Shown here: piece after piece, positions 1 to 9,056 of the stretch
How the letters are laid out: each line of letters starts with the position of its first letter
Position numbering within the stretch: the stretch's first letter is position 1
NCBI GenBank assembly: GCA_902488835.1
Contig: CABTXQ010000002.1
Span: forward strand, 1-64,000
Reading direction: 5' to 3'
Origin: an uncultured Ileibacterium sp.
GTDB taxonomy: Bacteria; Bacillota; Clostridia; Peptostreptococcales; Anaerovoracaceae
Length of the DNA stretch: 64,000 nucleotides
Notes under the pieces: generated by a model
What the model was told of the DNA's origin: nothing
Database searches by the model: none
The model's input: only the letters and a program-made list of their open reading frames with translations
Program-made: the position numbers and the translations under genes

Positions 1-2
1 AA

Positions 3-152
3 ATGCTTGAGAAAATAAAAGCAAATCTAACGGGGTCTGAGAATAATTTAAGACTTGCGAATGATAAAGCAGAAGAGCTGACGATAAAGAAATTAACCAG
101 GGGAAATCCTACAATGAAGGAGAAGTTTGCAGAGCTTGATAAGGAGAATTAA
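3..152 (+). CDS. Unidentified protein, C-terminal part or short ORF
   Basis: An open frame of 49 codons ends in TAA directly before the NifH-like start at 153. It begins with ATG at base 3, but only two bases precede it, so it may be the tail of a longer gene cut by the window edge. The peptide is charged and Lys/Glu-rich, and ends in a short [16 protein letters not shown] segment. I do not recognise a family. The zero-base gap to the next gene suggests that it belongs to the same operon as the nitrogenase-like genes. Confidence 0.45.
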   Translation: MLEKIKANLTGSENNLRLANDKAEELTIKKLTRGNPTMKEKFAELDKEN

Positions 153-905
153 ATGGTAAAGATAGCTATCTATGGTAAGGGTGGCATAGGAAAGTCGACA
201 ATTACAAGTAATCTGGCTGCCGCATTTGCAAAGCTTGGTAAGACCATACTTCAGATAGGATGCGATCCCAAGGCAGACTCAACAATAAATCTTCTCGATG
301 GAGAGAATCTGATTCCGGTAATGAATTTCCTAAGAGAGTATGGAAGAAATCCCGAGCTTGACGAGATAGTTAAGAAGGGTATTTTCGGCATATACTGTAT
401 TGAAACGGGAGGCCCGACTCCTGGAATAGGATGTGCGGGAAGGGGTATTGTTGCAACATTTAATCTTCTAGAGGAACTTTCAATATTTGAACATATAAAA
501 CCAGACATTGTACTCTATGATGTCCTTGGAGATGTGGTCTGTGGAGGGTTTGCGGCGCCAATAAGGGAAGGCTATGCAGATGATATACTCATAGTGACTT
601 CAGGTGAAAAAATGGCTCTATATGCTGCAAATAACATAAAGACAGCAATAGATAATTTCCAAGATAGAGGATACGGAAAGGTAAGAGGAATTGTTTTTAA
701 TAGAAGAGATGTTCTTGATGAAGAGAATAAGGTGAGAAGATTTGCAGAGGATTCAAATATACCGATTATTGCAGATATTCCGAGAAGTAACGAGATATTG
801 GAATGGGAAGATCAGGGAAAAACCGTTGTTCAAGGAAATCCCGAATCTGAGATATCTAAGAAATTCTATGAACTTGCGAAAAGCCTCTTGAAAGATGATA
901 AATAA
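153..905 (+). CDS. NifH-like iron protein (nitrogenase-like reductase component)
   Basis: Predicted ATP-driven electron donor of the NifH/BchL/CfbC superfamily, a homodimer bridged by one [4Fe-4S] cluster. The P-loop GKGGIGKS lies at residues 9-16. The two cluster-ligand cysteines of the family are present, C94 in the [13 protein letters not shown] context and C130 in the [12 protein letters not shown] context. The protein is 250 aa, somewhat shorter than true NifH (about 270-290). The next gene overlaps its end by 11 bases, and the two downstream genes look like its catalytic partner. No nifB, nifE or nifN is seen, so dinitrogen fixation is unlikely. It better fits the poorly characterised nitrogenase-like (group IV type) proteins of anaerobes. 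Family assignment is firm; substrate is unknown. Confidence 0.9.
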   Translation: MVKIAIYGKGGIGKSTITSNLAAAFAKLGKTILQIGCDPKADSTINLLDGENLIPVMNFLREYGRNPELDEIVKKGIFGIYCIETGGPTPGIGCAGRGIVATFNLLEELSIFEHIKPDIVLYDVLGDVVCGGFAAPIREGYADDILIVTSGEKMALYAANNIKTAIDNFQDRGYGKVRGIVFNRRDVLDEENKVRRFAEDSNIPIIADIPRSNEILEWEDQGKTVVQGNPESEISKKFYELAKSLLKDDK

Positions 906-2229
906 ATCCATGACAAATTTAAAAGAAAAACCATACTATATTACTGCTCTTGAACTTAGCGAGTTAAATGGAGAGCTTCCAAGTAATTTGAGAGCTGATG
1001 AGAATCTGGTATATAGCTCAGAAGCTACACTTTCATATAACAGCCCGGGAGCTCAAGGGTTCGGTGTCAAGAGAGCAGGACTTGCTATACCTGAATCCGT
1101 AATGCTTCTTTTATCCCCTGCCTGCTGTGGAAGGAATACGACAATACTTGCCGATGGAGGCGGGTATAGCGATAAGATATTCTTTATGCAGGTGGATGAG
1201 AATGACTTGGTTACAGGAAGATATCTTGATGATATACCAAAAGCTGTAAAGGAAATCGCAAATACCTGTAGAAAACGGGGTAAAGATCCGAAGGTGATTG
1301 TTATATGCACAACTTGTGTCGATGCACTGCTTGGAACAGACGTTGAAAGGTTATGCAGAAAAGCGGAAGAAGAAGCAAATATTAAGGTCATTCCTACATA
1401 TATGTATGCACTTATGAGGGAGGGTAATAACCCTCCTATGGTATCTGTGAGAGAATCAGTCTATTCACTTTTGGAAAAGCGTTCAAGGGATGAGAGTGCG
1501 GTAAACCTTATGGGATTCTTTTCAGATGTTGATGATAATTCCGAGATATATGATCTGCTTTATCAGATAGGTATGAAAAAAATCAGACAGATTTCAAGGT
1601 GCAAAACCTATAGCGAATATATGGAGCTCGGAGAAGCAAACTTTAACCTTGTGTTAAACCCGGAAGCAAGAAGGGCTGCAGACATGCTGTACAGAAAGCT
1701 CGAGATTCCAATGATTGAATTAACAAGACTCTATCAGATTGATAGAATAAAGAAACAGTATTTGCTGATGGGAGCGGCACTCGGGGTAGAGTTTGACGAT
1801 GAAAGATATTATATTGAAACAGCAAGTGCAATAGAAAGGATGCTTAAATATGCAAGGGACAAGAAGTTCGCAATAGGACAGGTAATAAACGGAAATCCTC
1901 TTGAACTTGCTCTATCCCTATCAAAGTACGGACTGGACGTAAGGTCAGTGTTCACTACCTTTACCAATCTCGATATGCATTATATAAATGAGCTTAAAGA
2001 TATTAATCCGGATATAAGAATTTACTCGCCTTTATCACCTTCAATGATCAATTATGATATTGAAAACGGTAAGTCAAATGTTGATATTTCTATAGGTAGA
2101 GATGCATCCTTCTACTATCCTGAATCAATCAACGTAGAATGGAGCGATGAAATTCAACCATTTGGATATAGGGGACTTTTTAAGCTTATGAACAGGATTA
2201 CAGAAGCAGTTCGTTTCGCTGGAGAATAA
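895..2229 (+). CDS. Nitrogenase component 1-type oxidoreductase, NifD/E-like subunit
   Basis: A 444-residue protein of the nitrogenase component 1 superfamily. Visible family features are a [10 protein letters not shown] segment with C77/C78, where NifD has its PVGCG cysteine, and a [12 protein letters not shown] segment (C138/C141), resembling the CPVGLIGDD cysteine region. The first canonical cysteine region (GCAYAG in NifD) appears as [11 protein letters not shown] with no cysteine. The start at 895 overlaps nifH-like by 11 bases; an alternative ATG lies at 910 and neither has a strong ribosome site. It probably forms a heteromer with the protein encoded just downstream and receives electrons from the NifH-like protein. 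The substrate cannot be read from sequence. Confidence 0.8.
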   Translation: MINKSMTNLKEKPYYITALELSELNGELPSNLRADENLVYSSEATLSYNSPGAQGFGVKRAGLAIPESVMLLLSPACCGRNTTILADGGGYSDKIFFMQVDENDLVTGRYLDDIPKAVKEIANTCRKRGKDPKVIVICTTCVDALLGTDVERLCRKAEEEANIKVIPTYMYALMREGNNPPMVSVRESVYSLLEKRSRDESAVNLMGFFSDVDDNSEIYDLLYQIGMKKIRQISRCKTYSEYMELGEANFNLVLNPEARRAADMLYRKLEIPMIELTRLYQIDRIKKQYLLMGAALGVEFDDERYYIETASAIERMLKYARDKKFAIGQVINGNPLELALSLSKYGLDVRSVFTTFTNLDMHYINELKDINPDIRIYSPLSPSMINYDIENGKSNVDISIGRDASFYYPESINVEWSDEIQPFGYRGLFKLMNRITEAVRFAGE

Positions 2230-2236
2230 ATTATTT

Positions 2237-3355
2237 ATGAAGATTAAGGGACTGAGATTATTTTTATCACCTTTCACACCGGATCAAAGTGGTGCAGAAT
2301 CAGTTTTCTTTGGGTATAACTGCATGACCGTAATGCTTGATGCCGGAGGTTGTATAGGAAATACATGTGGCTTTGACGAACCGAGATGGAAGAAAAAACC
2401 AGGCTCGGTCTTTAGTGCTGCTCTGAGAGATATTGATGCAATACTAGGTAGCGATGAAATCCTTATTGATAAGGTGAGAAAAGCATATGAAATAACAAAA
2501 GGGGATTTTATATCAATTATTGGTACGCCTATTACTGCGGTTATAGGTGTTGACTACAAGGCTATGGCGAGACTTTTGGAAAATAGACTTGGAATACCTG
2601 TTGTCTCTATTTCTACAAATGGAATGGAGCTTTACGATAAGGGCATAGAAAAAGCATACATGGAACTGCTTAGGAAGTTTGCCCCGAGATCTAATAAAAA
2701 AGAAAGAATTGTGGATAATAATTCAATCGGGCTCATAGGTGCACTTCCACTTGATATGTATTCTGAGAATAAAGAAGAAATGCTTGATTTTATCAAGAAG
2801 GTAAATACGGTTAATGACAAAGAGCCGGAAATCTATACATATGGTTATGGAAGCCTTGAAAATGATATTTTGAAATATTATGAGATAAGTAAAAACATAG
2901 TAATTTCACCTGCAGGCATTAAGGCAGCGAAGTTCATGAAGAGTGAATATGGTATTCCATATGAGGAGTATTATCCACTAGATAAAAAGCTTAGAGATAT
3001 ATTAAAGGAAAAGATAAGAAATTCAGGAATAAACAAATTGGATAAACCTAAGATTCTTGTAATTCATCAGCAATTCTTTGCGAATGCGGTGAGAGACTTG
3101 ATTATAGAAGAAATGAATTACGATAATATATCCGTTTCCACGTGGTTTATGCTAATTGATGAATACTCTAAAGAAGGGGACCAAAGATTGATTGAAGAGG
3201 GAGATCTCGCATCCTTGGTAGATAGCGAAAATTACAATGTTATAATTGGAGACCCATTGCTTCAGATGCTTATAGCTGAAAAAGAAGCCTTGTTTATCCC
3301 ATTGCCACACTTCGCAATATCCGGAGAACTCCATGAAGTAAAGGAGTATGATTAA
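2237..3355 (+). CDS. Nitrogenase component 1-type oxidoreductase, NifK/D-like subunit
   Basis: A 372-residue protein, shorter than NifD or NifK (about 450-520). Alignment by eye places GGCIGNTCGFDEPRW (C39, C44) on the GSQGC..YFR segment of NifK. SVFSAALRDIDAILGSDEIL falls on the following conserved Thr/Ser-rich, GG-containing segment. The third cysteine region (STTCMAEVIGDD in NifK) is replaced by IIGTPITAVIGVD and lacks the cysteine. C29 is additional. The partner is probably the upstream gene, 7 bases away. The stop overlaps the hypF start codon by one base, so translation of the nitrogenase-like and Hyp genes appears coupled. Confidence 0.75.
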   Translation: MKIKGLRLFLSPFTPDQSGAESVFFGYNCMTVMLDAGGCIGNTCGFDEPRWKKKPGSVFSAALRDIDAILGSDEILIDKVRKAYEITKGDFISIIGTPITAVIGVDYKAMARLLENRLGIPVVSISTNGMELYDKGIEKAYMELLRKFAPRSNKKERIVDNNSIGLIGALPLDMYSENKEEMLDFIKKVNTVNDKEPEIYTYGYGSLENDILKYYEISKNIVISPAGIKAAKFMKSEYGIPYEEYYPLDKKLRDILKEKIRNSGINKLDKPKILVIHQQFFANAVRDLIIEEMNYDNISVSTWFMLIDEYSKEGDQRLIEEGDLASLVDSENYNVIIGDPLLQMLIAEKEALFIPLPHFAISGELHEVKEYD

Positions 3356-5712
3356 TGCCATATAAGACACTGCATATCAAGGTTTATGGAATTGTTCAAG
3401 GCGTTGGATTCAGACCATTTATAGTTAGACTTGCAAATAAATATAATATTAGGGGAAGTGTTTGTAACCGAGGCTCTTACGTAGATATATATGGAGAGGC
3501 CAAAGAAGCGGATTTAAATAGCTTTCTAAAAGATATAGAAGAAGAAGCACCTATAAGCTCAAACATAGTAAAAATCGAAGCTGAAGAGATCGAACCCCTT
3601 GACTTAAATGAAAATGATGCTAACTTCCATATTATAGAAAGTGAGAAAGAAGAAGGAATCGTGTTTGTATCACCTGATCTTTCTATTTGCAGCGACTGCG
3701 AAAGAGAATTATATATTAGAAGCAACAGAAGATATCTTCATCCATTTATCAATTGTACGAACTGTGGACCAAGGCTTACAATTCTAGACTCCATGCCTTA
3801 TGATAGAAAAAGCACGAGCATGGGCGAATTCCCAATGTGTGCTAAATGTCAAAATGAATATAAGGATGAAAGAGATAGAAGATATCATGCACAGCCGGTG
3901 TGCTGCAATGAAGATGGACCAAGGCTATACTTTATTAACGATGGCGCTGATTCACCTGACATAAGTATTGAAAAGAAAATATCCGACAGAAATGTAATTA
4001 TTAAAGCAAGGAAGATGATAACAGATGGAAAAATACTTGCAATTAAGGGAATCGGAGGATTTCATCTTTGCTGTGACGCATCAAATGAAGAGGCTGTTAC
4101 AAGGCTAAGAAGACTTAAGAATAGGCCTGTAAAACCCTTCGCTGTTATGATGAGGGATATCGATATTGTACGAAGAGAATGTTATATCGATCGAGACATG
4201 GAGGAGGTATTAAAAGGACGAGAAAAACCAATAATGCTTCTTGAAAAGAGAGCTGATGAGCAAGTAATTCTTTCGAAATCAATAGCACCTGACAATCCTA
4301 ATGTCGGAGTAATGCTGCCATATGCTCCGCTTCAAATGCTTTTGTTCAGTTATCCTGATGATGATATAACACTTGATAAGGATATGCCTGATTGTCTGGT
4401 TATGACAAGCGGTAATCCTTCAGGTTCACCAATATGCATGAATGATGAAGAGGCCCTTGAATATCTTACACCTATATGCGATGCTATATTATCCAATGAC
4501 AGAGATATAAGAATAAGGACCGATGACAGTGTAATGGCATATTATGATGGAAAGCCTTATATGATAAGGAGATCAAGAGGATATGCACCAATACCAATAG
4601 TATTTCCAATAAAAAGCGAAGAAACCGTTCTAGCCTATGGAGGAGAGCTTAAGAACACATTTTGTCTAGCTAAGGGGGACATGTATTATCCATCTTCATA
4701 CATTGGAAATATTGGTGATTTAAGGAGCATCAATGTACTAAAATCAGCTATTTTGAGGATGGAAACTCTTCTTGAGATAAGGTCGAAATACATATCATGC
4801 GATAAGCACCCAGGATATAATACCTCAAATTTAGCAAGATCAGTTGCACCAAAATACAAGGAATTGACAGAGGTTCAGCACCATCATGCTCATATAGTCT
4901 CATGTATGGCTGAGAATTCTTATATGGAAGATGTAATAGGGGTTGCCTTCGATGGAACGGGTTACGGTGAAGATAATACCGTATGGGGAGGTGAATTCCT
5001 TAGAGTAGGTCTTAAATATGCAAAAAGAATAGGAAGCATTGATTCTTTTGAACAAATTGGTGGAGATATTGCAAGCATTGAAGGGTGGCGAATAGCGGCT
5101 TCAATATTGAGTGATGAAGAAGTTGCTGCTACTGGATTATGTAGCGAAAGAGAACTTAAGACTATAAGGGCGATGAGCAAAAATAGGATTAATGTTATCA
5201 GATCAACAAGTGTCGGAAGAATATTTGATGCAGCAAGTGCTATACTTGGAATATGCAGTAAATCCACATTTGAGGGAGAGGCATCTATGAAGCTTGAATT
5301 TGCAGCAACTAGAGCCATGAAAGAGGGAAAGCTTATAAACAGTGCTGAAACACTTGGCGCTGATTTCAATAATGACTTTTTTACACTGAGGACGAACAAA
5401 CTTTTAATCGATATAACGGAGATGAGAATAGATGGATATGACCCTGAGGCGTTGGCCCTATATTTTCATAAGGAAATAGCCAGGATGATATTAGAGGGTT
5501 GCCAAATAGCTAAAGAGATGACAGGAATAAAGACGGTTGCACTTAGCGGGGGAGTATTCCAGAATCTTTTATTACTAAAATTGACAGATGAATTGCTTAT
5601 AGATAAAGGATATAGGGTTCTTAAACACAGCATGATTCCAACTAATGATGGAGGGATATCACTAGGACAGGCTGTGGTTTGTATGGCAAGAATGAATGAG
5701 GGATTTAATTAA
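3355..5712 (+). CDS. hypF: Carbamoyltransferase HypF (hydrogenase maturation)
   Basis: 785 aa, full family length. Domains in order: an acylphosphatase domain (residues about 1-90, with VQGVGFRPF), a double zinc-finger region with CSDC, CTNCGPR, CAKC and CCNEDGPR motifs (about 110-195), a YrdC-like domain (about 210-395) and a Kae1/TobZ-like carbamoyltransferase domain (from about 410, with VQHHHAHIVSC and AFDGTGYG). In known systems HypF converts carbamoyl phosphate to carbamoyl-AMP and transfers the carbamoyl group to the C-terminal cysteine of HypE, the precursor of the cyanide ligands of [NiFe]-hydrogenase iron. The ATG overlaps the stop of the nitrogenase-like gene and hypC follows after 13 bases. 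Confidence 0.96.
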   Translation: MPYKTLHIKVYGIVQGVGFRPFIVRLANKYNIRGSVCNRGSYVDIYGEAKEADLNSFLKDIEEEAPISSNIVKIEAEEIEPLDLNENDANFHIIESEKEEGIVFVSPDLSICSDCERELYIRSNRRYLHPFINCTNCGPRLTILDSMPYDRKSTSMGEFPMCAKCQNEYKDERDRRYHAQPVCCNEDGPRLYFINDGADSPDISIEKKISDRNVIIKARKMITDGKILAIKGIGGFHLCCDASNEEAVTRLRRLKNRPVKPFAVMMRDIDIVRRECYIDRDMEEVLKGREKPIMLLEKRADEQVILSKSIAPDNPNVGVMLPYAPLQMLLFSYPDDDITLDKDMPDCLVMTSGNPSGSPICMNDEEALEYLTPICDAILSNDRDIRIRTDDSVMAYYDGKPYMIRRSRGYAPIPIVFPIKSEETVLAYGGELKNTFCLAKGDMYYPSSYIGNIGDLRSINVLKSAILRMETLLEIRSKYISCDKHPGYNTSNLARSVAPKYKELTEVQHHHAHIVSCMAENSYMEDVIGVAFDGTGYGEDNTVWGGEFLRVGLKYAKRIGSIDSFEQIGGDIASIEGWRIAASILSDEEVAATGLCSERELKTIRAMSKNRINVIRSTSVGRIFDAASAILGICSKSTFEGEASMKLEFAATRAMKEGKLINSAETLGADFNNDFFTLRTNKLLIDITEMRIDGYDPEALALYFHKEIARMILEGCQIAKEMTGIKTVALSGGVFQNLLLLKLTDELLIDKGYRVLKHSMIPTNDGGISLGQAVVCMARMNEGFN

Positions 5713-5725
5713 CAGGAGGAATATA

Positions 5726-5911
5726 ATGTGCGTTGGGGTTTCAGCAAAAGTACAAGAGATTAAGGACACGGTAGCAGTTGTTGATGTTACAGGAGCTAAG
5801 AGAGAAATTTCAGTAGACCTTATTGATAATCTTGCACCAGGAGATTATGTCATGGTGCATGCAGGAATTGCGATAGCAAAAATTGATAAGAAATCTGGGG
5901 ATGAAATATAA
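5726..5911 (+). CDS. hypC: HypC/HupF-family maturation chaperone
   Basis: A 61-residue small beta-barrel protein starting MCVGVSAKV. The start at 5726 was chosen because an AGGAGG site lies 5-8 bases upstream and the family requires the essential cysteine at position 2. HypC binds HypD and carries the Fe(CN)2CO group to the hydrogenase large subunit. It is shorter than most HypC proteins (about 75-90 aa), and the usual proline after MC(L/V)G(I/V) is serine here. It lies between hypF and hypD in one operon. Confidence 0.9.
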   Translation: MCVGVSAKVQEIKDTVAVVDVTGAKREISVDLIDNLAPGDYVMVHAGIAIAKIDKKSGDEI

Positions 5912-5917
5912 TATTAT

Positions 5918-7000
5918 ATGGGAAATAGAGAGTTAATCGAGAGAATAAAGAGCTATAGGGGTGAAAAAATTAGGATAATGGAGGTCTGTGGAACACACAC
6001 GCATGAGATCTTCAAGAATGGTATAAGGGCAATCCTTCCGAGTGATATCGAATTGATTTCAGGTCCGGGATGTCCGGTTTGTGTTACCGAAGAAACCTAT
6101 ATAGATGAAGCTCTTTGGCTTTCAATGAAGAAGGGCGTTACCGTATGTAGCTTTGGAGATTTGATAAGGGTTCCCGGTAGTGAAATGAGTCTTGCAAAGG
6201 CTCGTTCTTGCAATGCAAAGGTTAGAGTTGTGTACTCGCCGATTGATGCAGTAAATCTTGCAATTGAAAATAGAGATGAAGATTTTGTTTTCCTCTCAAC
6301 AGGATTTGAGACCACTACACCTTCATCTTGTATTGCCCTAAAAAAAGCATTAGACAACAACTTATCAAATTTTTCATTGCTTACAGCTAATAAAACTATG
6401 TTCAATGCATATTTGTCCCTTTCTGATAGCGTGGACGCATTCATGTATCCGGGGCATGTTAGCACAATGACCGGAATGGAACCTTACTATAAGTTAAGAA
6501 ACGAGTATGAAATATCCGGAAGTGTTACGGGATTCGAAGCAGATGAAATACTTCTTTCTATTAACAGGTTAATAGACGGAGTATTGATGAGTAGAGAAGC
6601 TGAAAAAAATACAGGTGTAAAAAAGCCTTTTGCCTATAACTGCTACAGTGAAATCGTACCAGTTAATAGAAATGAAAAAGCAGCGAAGCTTATCGACAGA
6701 TTTATGGTAGCGGTAGATGCTGAATGGCGAGGAATCGGGATTATTAAAGATTCAGGACTAAAGCTTAGAGATGAATATAAGGACTTCGATGCAAGGATCA
6801 AATATGAAGTACCGAAATTTGAATCAAGAAATTACAAGGGGTGTCGATGTGGAGATGTGTTACTTGGAAAGATAAAACCTACGGAATGTCCGCTTTTTGG
6901 CAATAAATGCATACCAATAAATCCTATTGGCGCGTGCATGGTTTCAGGAGAGGGAACCTGCTCTGCATATTATAAATATTCAGCTTTTGAGAGGTATTAA
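5918..7000 (+). CDS. hypD: HypD, iron-sulfur maturation scaffold
   Basis: 360 aa, normal HypD length. The signature MEVCGTHTHE (C24) and GPGCPVCVT (C52, C55) are present, as is the cysteine-rich C-terminus (GCRCGDVL, PTECPLFG, KCIPINPIGACMVSGEGTC) that holds the [4Fe-4S] cluster. HypD, with HypC, is where the Fe(CN)2CO moiety is assembled from cyanide delivered by HypE. It starts 6 bases after hypC and ends 3 bases before hypE. Confidence 0.96.
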   Translation: MGNRELIERIKSYRGEKIRIMEVCGTHTHEIFKNGIRAILPSDIELISGPGCPVCVTEETYIDEALWLSMKKGVTVCSFGDLIRVPGSEMSLAKARSCNAKVRVVYSPIDAVNLAIENRDEDFVFLSTGFETTTPSSCIALKKALDNNLSNFSLLTANKTMFNAYLSLSDSVDAFMYPGHVSTMTGMEPYYKLRNEYEISGSVTGFEADEILLSINRLIDGVLMSREAEKNTGVKKPFAYNCYSEIVPVNRNEKAAKLIDRFMVAVDAEWRGIGIIKDSGLKLRDEYKDFDARIKYEVPKFESRNYKGCRCGDVLLGKIKPTECPLFGNKCIPINPIGACMVSGEGTCSAYYKYSAFERY

Positions 7001-7003
7001 ACA

Positions 7004-8023
7004 ATGAAGGATATAATTACGCTTGCACATGGTGCAGGTGGTAAACAAACATCAGAACTTATTAGCAATGTTTTTAATAAATATTTTGAAAATCCTTATT
7101 TAACAAATGATGATGCCGCCGTATTAAATCCGCCTAAGGGGAGAATGGCGATGACGACAGACGGATTCATTGTATCACCGCTAAAATTCAAAGGTGGAGA
7201 TATTGGGAAGTTAAGCATATCAGGGACTGTAAATGACCTTACCTGTATGGGGGCAAAGCCTCTTTATATTTCGTGTGCATTTGTCATTGAAGAGGGAACG
7301 CAAATTGAACTTCTTGAGATGATTGCGAAATCAATGGCCGAAACAGCAAGAGAAGTAGGTGTAAATATTGTTTCAGGAGATACAAAGGTAGCCGGAAGAG
7401 GTCAGGTTGACGGTGTCTTTATAACAACTACAGGAATAGGTGAGGTTAGAGAAGGACTTGAACTCTCATCTCTTCGCGCAAAGCCTGAAGATGTTGTAAT
7501 CGTCACAGGAGATATTGGTAGACATGGAGCTGCGATATTGCTTGAACGTGATGACTTTGGAATAGAAGCATCGGTGGAAAGCGATAATGCACCGCTGTGG
7601 AATCCGCTAAATGATGCGATTTCATCTCTTAATCCAAACGAAATTGGGGATATACATGTAATAAGAGATGCAACAAGAGGAGGAACAGGTACTGTACTTT
7701 ACGAAATTGCAAAGAGCAGCAATGTAGGCATAAAAATTGATAATAATAAACTTCCCGTTAGCAATGAGGTTACAGGAATATGTAAAATTTTGGGACTGGA
7801 CCCTCTTTATCTTGCTTGTGAAGGAAGGCTTGTAATAATACTGAAAGAGAAGATTGCAAATAAGTTCCTCAAGGCATTAAAACAAAATGAATACACAAGA
7901 AATTCTGCTATAATAGGAAAAGTAAGTGACGAGATGCCAGGGCTTGTCACTTTAAAGACAGAAATTGGCACAGAGGCGATTTTACCTGAACCTACAGGAG
8001 AGCTACTTCCAAGAATTTGCTAG
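7004..8023 (+). CDS. hypE: HypE, carbamoyl dehydratase
   Basis: 339 aa PurM-like ATPase. The N-terminal LAHGAGGKQTSELI and DDAAVL motifs and the hallmark C-terminal tail ending in PRIC are present. The last residue, C339, is the carbamoylated cysteine that HypE dehydrates to a thiocyanate. It is the last gene of the nitrogenase-like/hyp run. hypA and hypB, needed for nickel insertion in classical hydrogenases, are absent here. Confidence 0.96.
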   Translation: MKDIITLAHGAGGKQTSELISNVFNKYFENPYLTNDDAAVLNPPKGRMAMTTDGFIVSPLKFKGGDIGKLSISGTVNDLTCMGAKPLYISCAFVIEEGTQIELLEMIAKSMAETAREVGVNIVSGDTKVAGRGQVDGVFITTTGIGEVREGLELSSLRAKPEDVVIVTGDIGRHGAAILLERDDFGIEASVESDNAPLWNPLNDAISSLNPNEIGDIHVIRDATRGGTGTVLYEIAKSSNVGIKIDNNKLPVSNEVTGICKILGLDPLYLACEGRLVIILKEKIANKFLKALKQNEYTRNSAIIGKVSDEMPGLVTLKTEIGTEAILPEPTGELLPRIC

Positions 8024-8032
8024 ATAATAGAT

Positions 8033-8764
8033 ATGGAAAATAGGAAATACAGTACAATGCGACAGAAACTTTATGGCATCCTCGATGCAAAGCCGCCTTC
8101 AATTTCAAGCAAGATATATAATGTATTCATGATGGTGTCAATCATATTCAGCCTTCTTCCGCTGACTAACAATAATGACACAAACTTCTTGCTTAAATGC
8201 GATGAAATAACCGTAACAATATTCATAATAGACTATATTCTTAGACTTTTTACAGCGGATATTAAGTATGATAAAAAATCAATAATATCTTTTTTGCGAT
8301 ATCCATTTTCACCCATGGCAATCATAGACTTGCTTTCAATTCTACCGTCAATTTCAATTTTTAATTCAGCATTTATAGCACTGAAGATGACGAGATTTAT
8401 TAGGCTCTTGAAATTTTTTAGAGTACTAAGGTTTATAAGGTATTCAAAATCTATTGGGGTGTTAAGCAATGTAATAAGGAGATCAAGGAAATCTCTTTTG
8501 ATAGTTGGAGGTTTTGCTGTTGGATATATTCTTATATCAGCCTTGATAATTTTCAATATAGAGCCCCAATCTTTCAGGAGCTATTTCGATGCGGTATACT
8601 GGGCTACAGTATCCCTTACAACTGTAGGATATGGGGATATATACCCGGTAACAATGGTGGGCCGTATAATTGCGATGATTTCATCATTCCTTGGGATTGC
8701 AGTCGTTGCGCTTCCTGCCGGTATAATAACTGCAGAATATGTGGAGGAGATACATAACAAATAA
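8033..8764 (+). CDS. Voltage-gated potassium channel (six-TM, Kv-like)
   Basis: 243 aa integral membrane protein of the ion-channel family (PF00520 type). It has a short cytoplasmic N-terminus, hydrophobic segments consistent with S1-S3, and an arginine-rich S4-like helix (RFIRLLKFFRVLRFIRYSK). The pore loop carries the K+ filter TTVGYGD and S6 contains GIAVVALPAGI. No C-terminal RCK/TrkA_N or cyclic-nucleotide domain follows. It starts 9 bases after hypE, but this may be coincidental co-transcription. Its stop codon abuts a hairpin that terminates the oppositely transcribed tRNA-Glu. Confidence 0.88.
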   Translation: MENRKYSTMRQKLYGILDAKPPSISSKIYNVFMMVSIIFSLLPLTNNNDTNFLLKCDEITVTIFIIDYILRLFTADIKYDKKSIISFLRYPFSPMAIIDLLSILPSISIFNSAFIALKMTRFIRLLKFFRVLRFIRYSKSIGVLSNVIRRSRKSLLIVGGFAVGYILISALIIFNIEPQSFRSYFDAVYWATVSLTTVGYGDIYPVTMVGRIIAMISSFLGIAVVALPAGIITAEYVEEIHNK

Positions 8765-8805
8765 AAAATCCCCGAAGCCTTGGAAACTCCAACACTTACA
8801 AGGGG
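8764..8805 (-). terminator. Probable terminator after tRNA-Glu
   Basis: Reading the minus strand past the tRNA CCA end there is CCCC...GGGG enclosing a nested TTGGA/TCCAA hairpin, then GATTTTTT. The geometry fits an intrinsic terminator for the tRNA. It overlaps the end of the converging channel gene. Confidence 0.55.
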
Positions 8806-8814
8806 TTTAAATCT

Positions 8815-8890
8815 TGGTACCGCATCCGGGAATCGAACCCGAGATTCAGCCGTGAGAGGGCTGCGTCTTAACCTCTTGACCAATGCGGCA
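8815..8890 (-). tRNA. tRNA-Glu (anticodon CTC)
   Basis: The minus-strand sequence folds as a cloverleaf. The acceptor stem TGCCGCA pairs with TGCGGTA (one G-T pair) and is followed by encoded CCA. The D-arm contains GGTCAAGAGGTTAAGAC, typical of Glu. The anticodon arm CAGCC-CTCTCAC-GGCTG gives anticodon CTC, and the T-arm is CGGGTTCGATTCCCG. Confidence 0.95.
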
Positions 8891-9056
8891 TATCTATTAT
8901 TACGAACATCGACACATATGTTACAAAAAAAAGAAATAAAAGTCAACATATTTATAAAAATTCAACATCATACCTTTATCTTAATGGTGTAATATATTAA
9001 TATAAATTTATATATAATAAGAGTGACAAATAAGAACACGGAAGGAGTAATTAATA

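Noticed and set aside
153..3355. A classical nitrogen-fixation operon
   Set aside because: The two component-1-like proteins lack parts of the NifDK cysteine set, one is only 372 aa, and nifB, nifE, nifN, nifV are absent in view. Nitrogenase-like is the safer call.
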